Positions 8,842-16,517 of a stretch of DNA of 64,000 nt are shown piece after piece. The DNA lies in assembly GCF_026340465.1 (NCBI RefSeq), contig NZ_JAPEPC010000001.1, positions 3,954,001-4,018,000 of the forward strand, written 5' to 3'. Position 1 is the stretch's first letter; every line of letters begins with the position of its first letter. Made by a program: the position numbers and the translations under genes. Source of the stretch: Streptomyces sp. NBC_01306 (GTDB lineage: Bacteria; Actinomycetota; Actinomycetes; Streptomycetales; Streptomycetaceae). A model generated the notes under the pieces. That model saw nothing but the letters and a program-made list of their open reading frames with translations, had not been told where the DNA came from and searched no databases.

Positions 8842-8991
8842 GGTGCCGTAAAACGCTTTGGCCTCCTCCATGGTGAAGAGGGTCGCCTCGGTCTCATCCA
8901 CGGCTGGTGGATCCACAAGGGTGGCGTCGTTTTCCACGATCATCCGGCACCGGTGTGCAATCTTCAGAGCCCGCGACAGAATGCGGTGCAC
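8842..8991 (-). pseudogene. Tyrosine recombinase (integrase) fragment
   Basis: Fifty minus-strand codons read HRILSRALKIAHR, then ENDATLVDPPAVDETEA and FTMEEAKAF. This is the junction between the core-binding and catalytic domains of phage or element integrases. The catalytic Arg, His and Tyr boxes are all missing and the frame runs on into unrelated sequence. It lies 3.6 kb from tRNA-Thr, a common integration target, which suggests a decayed integrative element. Confidence 0.55.
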
Positions 8992-8993
8992 CT

Positions 8994-9295
8994 TCAGCCG
9001 TGCATCTCCTGCGGAACGCCTTCCGCCTTGCGGCCTGCCAGGATGGGGACGAGATCGCCAAAGCCCTCAAACCCATCTACACGGCGCCGACCGAAGACAC
9101 CGCCCTGGAACGGTTCGCCGCGTTCGCCGAATTCTGGGGCAAGAAATACCCGGCGATCATCAGGCCGTGGGAGAACGCTTGGGAGGAGTTCACACCGGTC
9201 CTTCGGTTCGGTACCTCCTTCGGTTCGGTACCTCCTTCGGTTCGGTACCTCCTTCGGTTCCACACCGAGATTCGCCGGATCGTCTGCACCACCAG
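8994..9295 (+). pseudogene. IS256-family (mutator) transposase fragment
   Basis: The frame of 8997 reads AVHLLRNAFRLAACQDGDEI, then ALKPIYTAPTEDTALERF, WGKKYPAIIRPWENAWEEF and EIRRIVCTT: the C-terminal third of the catalytic domain of IS256-type transposases. The frame is open but both ends of the gene and the terminal inverted repeats are gone. Seventeen extra residues between EEFTPVL and HTEIRR come from a tandem repeat (9200-9260). Confidence 0.75.
9200..9260. repeat. 17-bp tandem repeat inside the IS256 remnant
   Basis: CCTTCGGTTCGGTACCT is repeated exactly three times (9200-9216, 9217-9233, 9234-9250) and begins a fourth (9251-9260). The three extra units add 51 nt, which keeps the reading frame. 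Confidence 0.95.
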
Positions 9296-9520
9296 TGAAT
9301 GCGGCGGGGATGTCGTGCGCGGGCCACGCGGCTGTCGACGGGCTCAGCCGATCGTGGCAGGTTGCTTTGTCCACGATCCGTGGTTCTGGCTCAGGTTGTG
9401 TGGTCCGGGCCCTGCGAGTCACGGCTGAACTGCCGGAGGCATCTCGGGAAGTTGCCGCAAACGGGCAGTGTCAGGAGTGACTGCCCTGACAGCTCGGGCT
9501 GTGAAAGAGGACTTGCCCGG

Positions 9521-9928
9521 CTGGAGTTGCTGTTCCCGTCGATCACGAACATCGCGGTGATGTCGGTGGACGTGAACATCGCGATTGCGTGTTGATGTGC
9601 GGGTGCTTTGCCGCAGGTGCCTCGCGTCCGGGGTGCGGGACGTGGTCCGATCGGGTTCATGGCTCCTGCTGCGGTTCCCGCTGATGTGCCGAGCGCGGGG
9701 CAATCCGTAGTACTTGAGTTACGGATCCGTCGTGTCACTTCCCGGAACGCCGAGTGCGGACGCCGCACGTTCGTCGAGCAGATACCCGGCTCGACCCGAA
9801 GCCACTGCCGGCGGACCGGGCGACTGCGCTCGCCCCTGGCCGCGACCGGGCTCGCCCTCGCGGGCTGGGCCGCCGCCCGCCTGGCACCGTCGGCGCGCCG
9901 GTCGGCCGCCGCGCAGTCGTGCGGCTGA
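9521..9928 (+). pseudogene. ISL3-family transposase, N-terminal fragment with internal stop
   Basis: Codons from 9521 read LELLFPSITNIAVMSVDVN, a typical ISL3 start, and reach an in-frame TGA at 9593-9595. The same frame continues with SAGQSVVLELRIRRV, NAECGRRTFVEQIPG (the zinc-finger end) and LAATGLALAGWAAARLA, ending at 9928 after about 135 codons. A full ISL3 transposase is 400 residues or more, so the catalytic domain is lost. The preceding gap 9296-9520 has no gene that I can support. Confidence 0.75.
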
Positions 9929-9996
9929 TTTCTGACAGGGGAACGCTTGATGCATCATTTCCATATTCGGTTTCCGTTACCGGGGAACTCACTTCC

Positions 9997-10059
9997 GAAG
10001 AAACAATTCTGCCATTAAGAAGAAACAATTCTGCGTCAAGAAGAGACGATTCTGCATCG
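9997..10059. repeat. 21-bp AT-rich tandem repeat upstream of the DUF3494 gene
   Basis: Three 21-bp units (9997-10017, 10018-10038, 10039-10059) share AAGAAACAATTCTGC with a few changes in the third. They lie in a gap (9929-10263) that is much richer in A and T than its surroundings and otherwise holds only the likely promoter region of the next gene. Confidence 0.8.
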
Positions 10060-10263
10060 TCTAGGATCGTCGCGAAGGTCTGAAGCTTGGTGTTATCTGA
10101 TTTCTATAACTCCTCGCGAAATGCCTGAAGAAGCCTGGACTCGCTCCAATCTTTTAAATTCCGCGACCCCTTCGATGTGTAATATGCGGGCGACATACGA
10201 CGGCTTCCGGGAAACCCTGAAAGGCTCGGAAGTCGCCGCCGCTCAAACAGAAATCGGTTTCTG

Positions 10264-11571
10264 ATGAAGCTCAGATCTACTGAGGCTCCACGACGGCGCA
10301 CTGTTTCGGCCTGGCTCACGGGAACATTCACGGCGGTTGTTGCCGCCGGGATGGTGGCTGTGGCGCCGGCCCAGGCGTTCGCCACCGCCACTCCCGTGCC
10401 GCTGGGTACGGCGGACAGCTTCGCCGTGCTGGCGGGTCAATCGATCACCAACACCGGCCCTTCCGTGATCACTGGGGATATCGGGGTCAGCCCTGGAACG
10501 GCCATCAGTGGATTCCCGCCGGGAATCGTGAACGGGGCCCAGCACTCGGCGGACGCCGTCGCGCTCCAGGCCAAGTCCGACCTGGTCGCGGCGTTCAACA
10601 ACGCAGCGGGTCAGGCAACGGACGCCGCGCTTCCGCCGGACGCCGGAGGGCTGACGCTGGTACCCGGCGTCTACACCGCCTCCTCGACCCTGGGCCTCAC
10701 CGGGACGCTCACCCTCGACGCTCAGGGCGACCCCAACGCGGTCTGGGTCTTCCAGGTCGGCTCGGGGCTGACGACGGCGTCCGCCAGCCGCGTCGCACTC
10801 ATCAACGGCGCGTCACCGTGCAACGTGTTCTGGGAGATCGGCAGTTCGGCCACGCTCGGCACCAACTCGACCTTCGTGGGCAACATCCTGGCCCTGACCT
10901 CGATCGGAGCCACCACCGGCGCCAGCATCGACGGCCGGGCGCTCGCACGTAACGGCTCGGTCACCCTGGACACCAACCGCATCACGCGGCCCGCCTGCTC
11001 CACCGGAACCACGGGCGGGACGACGACCGGGACGACGACTGGGACGACGACCGGTACCACGACGGGCGGCACTACCACTGGCACCACGGCCGGAGTGCTG
11101 GGCGGCGTACTGGGCGGAGTTCTGACCGGCGGTACGACGGGCGGCACTTCCACGGGTGGAGTGCTGGGCGGCGTGCTGGGCGGAGCCCTGACCGGCGGCA
11201 CCATCGGCGGAACGGGCGGTGGCACCACCGGGAGCACCACCGGGAACATCGCAGGCAACACCTCAGGGAACGTCGCCGGTAACACCACGGGTGGCGGAAA
11301 CGCCGGCAACACCACGGGTGGCGGAAACGGCGGCAACACCACGGGCGGCGGACACGGCGGCAAGCCCGGCCACGACCACGGCGGCAAGCCCGGCCATGAC
11401 CATGGCGGCAAGCCCGGCCACGACCACGGCGGCTACGGCGACGACCACGGCGGCAAGCCCGGCCACGACCACGGCGGCTACGGCGACGACAACGGCGGCT
11501 ACGGCAACAAGCCCGAGCAGCACGGCGGCTACGGCGACAAGCCCGAGCAGCACGGCGCCTACGAAGGCTAG
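10264..11571 (+). CDS. Exported ice-binding-type (DUF3494) protein with Gly/Thr and His-rich repeats
   Basis: 435 residues. A signal peptide spans about residues 1-42 (hydrophobic WLTGTFTAVVAAGMVAV, then APAQAFA). Residues about 44-245 are the DUF3494 beta-solenoid domain, with LGTADSFAVLAGQSITNTG, GDIGVSPGT and VWVFQVGSGLTTAS. Beyond it come repeats of Thr-Thr-Gly and VLGG, then GNTTGG, then a tail with repeated GKPGHDHGG and GGYGD, rich in His and Asp. DUF3494 domains bind ice in several microbes but are also found in adhesins of mesophiles, so adhesion or surface hydration is as likely. The tail could bind metal ions. Ribosome site is weak. Repeats are in frame and the gene looks intact. 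Confidence 0.85.
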   Translation: MKLRSTEAPRRRTVSAWLTGTFTAVVAAGMVAVAPAQAFATATPVPLGTADSFAVLAGQSITNTGPSVITGDIGVSPGTAISGFPPGIVNGAQHSADAVALQAKSDLVAAFNNAAGQATDAALPPDAGGLTLVPGVYTASSTLGLTGTLTLDAQGDPNAVWVFQVGSGLTTASASRVALINGASPCNVFWEIGSSATLGTNSTFVGNILALTSIGATTGASIDGRALARNGSVTLDTNRITRPACSTGTTGGTTTGTTTGTTTGTTTGGTTTGTTAGVLGGVLGGVLTGGTTGGTSTGGVLGGVLGGALTGGTIGGTGGGTTGSTTGNIAGNTSGNVAGNTTGGGNAGNTTGGGNGGNTTGGGHGGKPGHDHGGKPGHDHGGKPGHDHGGYGDDHGGKPGHDHGGYGDDNGGYGNKPEQHGGYGDKPEQHGAYEG

Positions 11572-11682
11572 TTGGCAGCGGCGGCTCGCGCGCTGCCAAC
11601 TTAACGGCGCGTGGTGGGGCATCTCCTCCTGGCCCCGCCACGCGCTTCCACGAGACGCACGACAAGAAGAACAGGGCGAGCA

Positions 11683-12426
11683 GTGCTGGGCGGAATCGAA
11701 TCAGAGCAAGGGCACATGCGAGGGCAGACCACCGGCCCGGGGCTGGTCATAGACCACACGCACGGAGAAGAGGAAGAGCAAGGCGAAATCCACAGGCCGC
11801 CCAGAGCCCAACGGGTGGTGCGGGGAACGTTGAACACCGCTGTGGTCCTCTGTCTCGTCACGGCCCTGATGCATGTCGTCATGGTGTTTCTGCACGTGGC
11901 GCCCTCGAACGTCGTCTCACAGCGCTACAGCCGACAGGTGAACGCCTGGATCTACCCCCTCTTCGAACAGAACTGGCGGCTGTTCGCCCCGGACCCGGAC
12001 TCCGTCAACCGGACGATCTCCGCGCGGACCGCACACACGGCCCGGGACGGGTCGGTCCAGGTCAGTCCCTGGGTCGATCTGACCGCCATGGACGAGTCTG
12101 CCGTCAAGCACAACGTCTTTCCGAGCCACACCTCGCAGAACCTGCTGCGCCGTTCCTGGACGTCCTACGTCGAACTGCACGGTGGAGACGACAGCTCGCA
12201 CTCGCCCCGGGCCGAGATGATGCGGCAGTACCTGCGCAACATCGCCGCCGACCGGATGACCGACCGGGACGGCAAAGCGTTCGAGTTCATCCAGCTCCGG
12301 GTGGTCACCCGGCCCATTGCCGCTTCAGGTACCGCGGGCAGTGACCGCCGTGCCACGTCCGCGAATGCCGAAACACGGCGTCTGCCCTGGTGGAAGGTGG
12401 CCTCCGATGTCTCCGACGGGAAATGA
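11683..12426 (+). CDS. DUF5819-family membrane-anchored protein
   Basis: 247 residues from the GTG at 11683, chosen because AGGG lies 6 nt upstream; an ATG at 11716 is an alternative. One hydrophobic helix (AVVLCLVTALMHVVMVFLHV) is followed by an extracytoplasmic domain with YPLFEQNWRLFAPDPDSVN, the hallmark of the DUF5819 family found next to HTTM proteins. Its stop lies 1 nt before the HTTM start, so the two are probably co-translated and act together at the membrane. The biochemical role is not known. Confidence 0.75.
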   Translation: MLGGIESEQGHMRGQTTGPGLVIDHTHGEEEEQGEIHRPPRAQRVVRGTLNTAVVLCLVTALMHVVMVFLHVAPSNVVSQRYSRQVNAWIYPLFEQNWRLFAPDPDSVNRTISARTAHTARDGSVQVSPWVDLTAMDESAVKHNVFPSHTSQNLLRRSWTSYVELHGGDDSSHSPRAEMMRQYLRNIAADRMTDRDGKAFEFIQLRVVTRPIAASGTAGSDRRATSANAETRRLPWWKVASDVSDGK

Positions 12427-12427
12427 C

Positions 12428-13543
12428 ATGATCCGGCCCTCGGCAGCCCAGGACGGGACGACCGGCCGGCGGCTGCTCGGACGGCTGACCGATCCCGCAC
12501 ACGGTGCGTGGGCGCTCCTGACCGGACGCCCTCTCTCGCTCTACGCGGTGTCGGTGCTTCGAGTCGGATACGGCCTGCTCTATCTCGTCTTCCTGCTGCG
12601 CGAGTTCCCGCACCGCGACGAGATCTGGGGTCCCGATTCACCGTGGACGCCCACGCTCGCGCGGCAGCTCTTCGCCCAGACCGGGTGGGCCAGTGTGCTC
12701 ACCCTGTCGGACAGCCGCGCCTACTTCGAGATCTGTTACGCGGCGGCACTCGTTGTCTGCGCCTTGTTCATGCTGGGCTGGCGGACCCGTGCCGTGTCCG
12801 TGCTCTTCGCTGCCGTCGTCACATCGTTCCACGCGAGGGCGATCTTCATGACGGACGGAGGCGACAACCTCGTCCTCCTGATGGCGCTCTACCTCGTCTT
12901 CACCGCATGCGGACGCCGCTGGTCCCTGGACGCCAGACGGGCCCGGCGCAGGCCCACCAGGAGGGAGCCCGGCCGATGGCGGTCCGACGTCGCACTACAA
13001 CTACGCGAGGCACGGAAGACCTTGGTCACGGCCGTGCACAACTGTGGTCTCCTCGTGATCGCGGTCCAGGTCTGCTTCCTCTACGGCGCGGCCGGTCTGT
13101 ACAAGGCACAGGGCGGAACCTGGGGTGCCGGAACCGCGCTGCACTATGTGCTGAACCTCGGGCTCTTCCAGCCATGGCCTGGGCTCTCCCACTGGGTAGA
13201 CGGTCAGCAGGTCACCATCGCGGTGGCCGGCTATCTGACCGTGCTTCTCCAAGTCGCCTTCCCCTTCGTCCTCTTCGGCAAGTTGAAGTACCCGGTTCTG
13301 ACCATGCTGCTTTGCATGCACATCGGTATCGCAGTACTCATGGGGCTGCCGCTGTTCTCCGGCGCGATGATCATCGCAGACGCTGCATTCCTGCCGGATC
13401 GCTTCTACGTCGCGGTGCCAGACCTGTGCCGACGGGTCTTGCGGCGGCAGAGTGCGCCGCGCACCGCGCCAGGCACGGAGGCAGGGGAAGGTGTGGTGCC
13501 CAAGCAGGCCGGCCCTGGATCCCTCGTACGCGGCCGCCCCTGA
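12428..13543 (+). CDS. HTTM-domain membrane protein
   Basis: 371 residues with several membrane helices. The sequence resembles the horizontally transferred transmembrane (HTTM) domain, related to the membrane part of vitamin K-dependent gamma-carboxylase: LRVGYGLLYLVFLLREFPHR near the start, FMTDGGDNLVLLMALYL, and YGAAGLYKAQGGTWGAGTAL. Start at 12428, just after the upstream stop and with GGGA before it; an ATG at 12407 is also in frame. Bacterial HTTM proteins have no proven substrate. It lies between the DUF5819 gene and a DCC-family gene, an arrangement that suggests a membrane redox or modification system. Confidence 0.8.
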   Translation: MIRPSAAQDGTTGRRLLGRLTDPAHGAWALLTGRPLSLYAVSVLRVGYGLLYLVFLLREFPHRDEIWGPDSPWTPTLARQLFAQTGWASVLTLSDSRAYFEICYAAALVVCALFMLGWRTRAVSVLFAAVVTSFHARAIFMTDGGDNLVLLMALYLVFTACGRRWSLDARRARRRPTRREPGRWRSDVALQLREARKTLVTAVHNCGLLVIAVQVCFLYGAAGLYKAQGGTWGAGTALHYVLNLGLFQPWPGLSHWVDGQQVTIAVAGYLTVLLQVAFPFVLFGKLKYPVLTMLLCMHIGIAVLMGLPLFSGAMIIADAAFLPDRFYVAVPDLCRRVLRRQSAPRTAPGTEAGEGVVPKQAGPGSLVRGRP

Positions 13544-13591
13544 AAGCCCCTGCGTGGTCGCAGCAATCGGCTCATCCGCGACGAGGAGAAA

Positions 13592-13981
13592 ATGCAGATG
13601 CAAGCTGTACTTGTCTATGACGGGGACTGCGGTTTCTGTGCCAACTCGGTGAAGTTCGCCGAGCGGCGTCTCCGCCCCCGTTGCGCGACCACACCGTGGC
13701 AGTTTGCAGATCTGGGGGCGCTTGGTATCACGCAGCAGCGTGCTGAATACGAAGTCTTGTGGGTGACACCGGCAGGGGCGGTGCACGGCGGATGCCAGGC
13801 AGTTGCCAAGCTGCTTCTGCATGCACACAGTGGATGGCCGTTGTTGGGAGCGTTGCTGACCCTGCCCCCTGTGCGATGGGCGGCCTGGGGGGTCTACCGG
13901 CTCGTGGCGAATAATCGTCAGCGGATGCCGGGCGGAACGTCGGCGTGTGCGCTGCCGGCCCGGCATAGGACGTATACGTAG
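13592..13981 (+). CDS. DCC-family thiol-disulfide oxidoreductase-like protein (DUF393)
   Basis: 129 residues. The N-terminus VLVYDGDCGFCANSVKF contains the DxDCxxC motif that names the DCC family, which is related to thioredoxin-fold oxidoreductases. A GAGGAG site lies 3-8 nt before the ATG, and the gene follows the HTTM gene by 48 bp in the same direction. The cysteine pair suggests disulfide chemistry coupled to the two membrane proteins. The last 20 residues look poorly conserved. The gap to the next gene (13982-14162) shows nothing that I can support. Confidence 0.8.
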   Translation: MQMQAVLVYDGDCGFCANSVKFAERRLRPRCATTPWQFADLGALGITQQRAEYEVLWVTPAGAVHGGCQAVAKLLLHAHSGWPLLGALLTLPPVRWAAWGVYRLVANNRQRMPGGTSACALPARHRTYT

Positions 13982-14162
13982 TCGGATTCGCCTTGCCCGA
14001 CTACCAGTAGGCGATGGTCAGGATGGCGGGACTCGCTTGCGGAGCAGGGAAACCGGAGCGGCCGAACACGTGACGCTTGGGGTGCACGCGTTGCCCGCGT
14101 GCGGCCGAGGTCTCTGTGCCGACCGTGCGTGAGTCCGGCGAAGGCGTGGTCCGGGTCCACGG

Positions 14163-15125
14163 TCACGGAAGTGGCTGCTGTGTGCGGTGGTTGGAGTACC
14201 AGAAGGTGCGCCGGTAGGCAGTGGGCGTGGTGTCGAGTGCGCGGCGGAAGTGCAGACGCAGGTTGGCGGCTGTGCCCAGCCCGCAGTCGCTCGCCACCCG
14301 GTCCACCGGGTGGTCCGTGGTTTCCAGCAGTTCCCGTGCCCGGCCGAGCCGGGCGTTGAGCAGCCACCGCAGCGGGGTCGTGCCGGTCTCTTCGGCGAAC
14401 CGGCGGATGAGGGTGCGCTGCGACAGGCCGGCGTGGCGGGCGAGCGCCGGCAGTGTGAGTGGCTCTTCGAGTCGTTGCAGGGCCCATCCCCGGGTGGCGG
14501 AGAGGGAGGCTTCACCGGCCACCGCGACCGGAGCGGGTACGTACTGAGCCTGTCCGCCGTCCCGGTGCGGGGCGGCGACAAGGGCGCGGGCGATCTCGTT
14601 GGCGATCCCCGCTCCCAGGTCACGGCGCACGATGTGCAGGCAGAGGTCGATGCCGCAGCACACCCCGGCCGAGGTGAGGACGTCACCCTCGTCGACATAC
14701 AGCACGTCGCGGTCGACCGTGACGGCGGGGAAGTCCCGTTCGAGTTCCTCGATGTGCTTCCAGTGGGTCGTGGCGTGCAGACCGTCCAGGAGGCCCGCCG
14801 CGGCCGGCGCGAAGGCTCCCGTACAGATCGACACCACGCGCCGACCACGGTCGCGGGCCTCGGCCAGCGCGGCGAGCACGGCGTCCGGAGGCCGGATGAC
14901 CGGCTCGAATCCCGGCACGATCACGGTGTCGGCGGCGCGCACCTGCTCCAGGTCCCCACCGGCGACCAGCGCGAACCCTGCGCTGGTGGTCACCTTCGCG
15001 CCGAGCGCGCACAGGGTCATCTCGTAGGGCGTTTCCGGCCGGGCGTTGAAGATCTGCGTCGGGATCGCCAGGTCGAGCGGGGTGACCCCGTCCAGCGCCA
15101 GGACCGCGACTCGATGCACTGCCAT
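14163..15125 (-). CDS. GlxA-family transcriptional regulator (DJ-1/PfpI plus AraC)
   Basis: 320 residues. The first 190 form a class-I glutamine-amidotransferase-like (DJ-1/PfpI) domain with SICTGAFAPAAAGLLDG carrying the conserved Cys. The last 100 form an AraC DNA-binding domain with two helix-turn-helix units (LPALARHAGLSQRTLIRRFA and VASDCGLGTAANLRLHFR). GlxA-type proteins usually activate a divergent catabolic or stress gene when a small molecule binds. Here the divergent genes encode an HD-domain hydrolase and a RidA protein. An inverted repeat overlaps its start codon, so it may repress itself. Confidence 0.9.
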   Translation of the reverse strand: MAVHRVAVLALDGVTPLDLAIPTQIFNARPETPYEMTLCALGAKVTTSAGFALVAGGDLEQVRAADTVIVPGFEPVIRPPDAVLAALAEARDRGRRVVSICTGAFAPAAAGLLDGLHATTHWKHIEELERDFPAVTVDRDVLYVDEGDVLTSAGVCCGIDLCLHIVRRDLGAGIANEIARALVAAPHRDGGQAQYVPAPVAVAGEASLSATRGWALQRLEEPLTLPALARHAGLSQRTLIRRFAEETGTTPLRWLLNARLGRARELLETTDHPVDRVASDCGLGTAANLRLHFRRALDTTPTAYRRTFWYSNHRTQQPLP

Positions 15126-15159
15126 GGCAAAATCCTATCGAAGTCAGGGATTTTTGCCA
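15125..15159. promoter_or_regulatory. Inverted repeat between glxA-like and HD-domain genes
   Basis: TGGCAAAATCC (from 15125) and GGATTTTTGCCA (ending 15159) form an almost perfect inverted repeat, differing by one A. It overlaps the regulator start codon (15123-15125) and lies 38 nt before the divergent ATG. It is a likely operator of the GlxA-type regulator. Confidence 0.45.
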
Positions 15160-15196
15160 CTCGCGGGGTCGGTGGGGGCGCGGCCACGATGAAGTC

Positions 15197-15871
15197 ATGA
15201 CCGAACCTCCCCACGAGGCGGCCACCGGCCTGATCACACTGCCCGGCACACCTCTTGCCGACGCCGTCGTGAAACTCATCCGGCCGGTGCACACGCCCTC
15301 CGTGTTCAACCACAGCGCCCGCACCTATCTGTTCGCCAGACTGGTGGCCGCCCGCCTCGGCCTGGCCGCCGGCCGGGACTACGACGACGACCTGCTGTTC
15401 GCCGCCTGCGCGATGCACGACCTCGGCGTTGCGTCCGATGGCCCGCACCGTGAGCGTTTCGAGGTCGAAGGCGCCGACCGGGCTGCCGAATTCCTCATGC
15501 AGCAGGGGACGTCCACCGCCGACGCCGACCAGGTCTGGCAGGCCATCGCCCTGCACACCTCTCCTGGCATCGCGGAACGCCGCGGCACGCTCTGCGTACT
15601 CGTCCGGGAGGGCGTCGCGCTCGACTTCGGCGGCCCGCTGGGGGCCCGGCATGTCGACGCTGTCACCGACGAGCAGGCCGACGCCGTCCACACCGCCTAT
15701 CCACGGCTGGAAATGGTCCGCTCACTGACCGACGCGATCGTCGCGCAGGCAGCGAAGGACCCGAAGAACGCACCCAGGTACTCCATTCCCGGCGAACTCC
15801 TGCGTGAACGCGACTTCTTCGGCCGGACCCGGCTGGAACATGCCTGCCGTTCCTCCCGGTGGGGCAACTGA
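15197..15871 (+). CDS. HD-domain hydrolase, cyanamide hydratase-like
   Basis: 224 residues. The metal ligands of an HD domain are visible: His39 in FNHSARTYLFA, His74-Asp75 in CAMHDLG, His in AIALHTSPG, and an Asp further on. The NHSxRTY start and the spacing are those of the cyanamide hydratase-like HD group (fungal Cah, yeast DDI2) rather than of nucleotide phosphohydrolases. Cyanamide hydratase makes urea from cyanamide; bacterial relatives may hydrate nitriles or isonitriles. The gene is divergent from the GlxA regulator and followed by a RidA gene, which suggests control by and for a reactive nitrogen compound. The substrate is not proved. Confidence 0.75.
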   Translation: MTEPPHEAATGLITLPGTPLADAVVKLIRPVHTPSVFNHSARTYLFARLVAARLGLAAGRDYDDDLLFAACAMHDLGVASDGPHRERFEVEGADRAAEFLMQQGTSTADADQVWQAIALHTSPGIAERRGTLCVLVREGVALDFGGPLGARHVDAVTDEQADAVHTAYPRLEMVRSLTDAIVAQAAKDPKNAPRYSIPGELLRERDFFGRTRLEHACRSSRWGN

Positions 15872-15935
15872 GCCCGCCGGCTCCACGACCGAGCCGGAAA
15901 CGAAGCCCAGTCAACGAAAAAGGGAACTCATCGCC

Positions 15936-16358
15936 ATGACCACCTACACCGTCGAGGTCCCCGAGGACTCCGAAGTCTTCGGAGAGACCACCGGCGCCTT
16001 CGCCCGCTTCGGCTATTCCGCCGCGGTCCGCGCGGATGGCCTGCTGTTCATCGCCGGAACCATCGGCCGCCGCGCCGACGGAACCATCCCGGACGCCATT
16101 GAGGAGCAGACCGAGATCGCCATCCGGCGCATCGAGGAGATCCTCCGGCTGGAGAACCTCGACCTGACCGCCCTCGTCGATGTGACCAGCTACCACGTCG
16201 ACATCCACCAGCACCTGCCCGGCTTCAGTGAGGCCAAGCAGCGCCTCATCAAGGCGCCCTTCCCGACCTGGTCGCTGATCGGTGTCAGCGGCCTCGCCAG
16301 CCCGGGACTTCTCGTCGAGATCCGTGCGACCGCCGTCTATCCCGGCGCGTCCCGGTAG
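15936..16358 (+). CDS. RidA/YjgF-family protein
   Basis: 140 residues from the ATG at 15936, which has AAGGGA upstream. The fold is clear from GLLFIAGTIGRRADGTIP, ALVDVTSYHVDIHQHL and the final FPTWSLIGVSGLASPG. RidA proteins deaminate reactive enamines and imines or act as related hydrolases. The conserved Arg near the C-terminus that binds the carboxylate in true RidA (IEIRATA) appears here as VEIRATA, so the active-site arginine is kept. It follows the HD gene by 64 bp in the same direction and ends in a hairpin at 16365-16394. Confidence 0.85.
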   Translation: MTTYTVEVPEDSEVFGETTGAFARFGYSAAVRADGLLFIAGTIGRRADGTIPDAIEEQTEIAIRRIEEILRLENLDLTALVDVTSYHVDIHQHLPGFSEAKQRLIKAPFPTWSLIGVSGLASPGLLVEIRATAVYPGASR

Positions 16359-16364
16359 ATCACA

Positions 16365-16394
16365 GCTCCCTGGGCCGTCCCCGGCCCAGGGAGC
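16365..16394 (+). terminator. Terminator after the HD-RidA pair
   Basis: Perfect 12-bp arms GCTCCCTGGGCC (16365-16376) and GGCCCAGGGAGC (16383-16394) with a 6-nt loop. Confidence 0.8.
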
Positions 16395-16462
16395 CGAACC
16401 CTTTCTGGCCGCGAGCCACTTGACGGCCCGTCCGTCCTCCACTTGACGACTCCCTTCCAGGA

Positions 16463-16489
16463 AACTACTTTCCTCTTAGGAAAGTAGTT
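16463..16489. promoter_or_regulatory. Perfect 12-bp palindrome, probable operator
   Basis: AACTACTTTCCT and AGGAAAGTAGTT are separated by CTT, with no mismatch. The site ends 28 nt before the ATG of the following gene, in promoter position. The likely ligand is the winged-helix protein encoded second in the operon. Confidence 0.65.
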
Positions 16490-16517
16490 CCGGTTGAAAA
16501 ACACCAAGGAGGACGTC

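Noticed and set aside
9950..10018. A 22-codon frame with AGGGG before its ATG in the AT-rich gap
   Set aside because: It has a plausible ribosome site but its end lies within the 21-bp repeats and no conserved peptide pattern is visible. Could be a leader peptide, but support is too weak.
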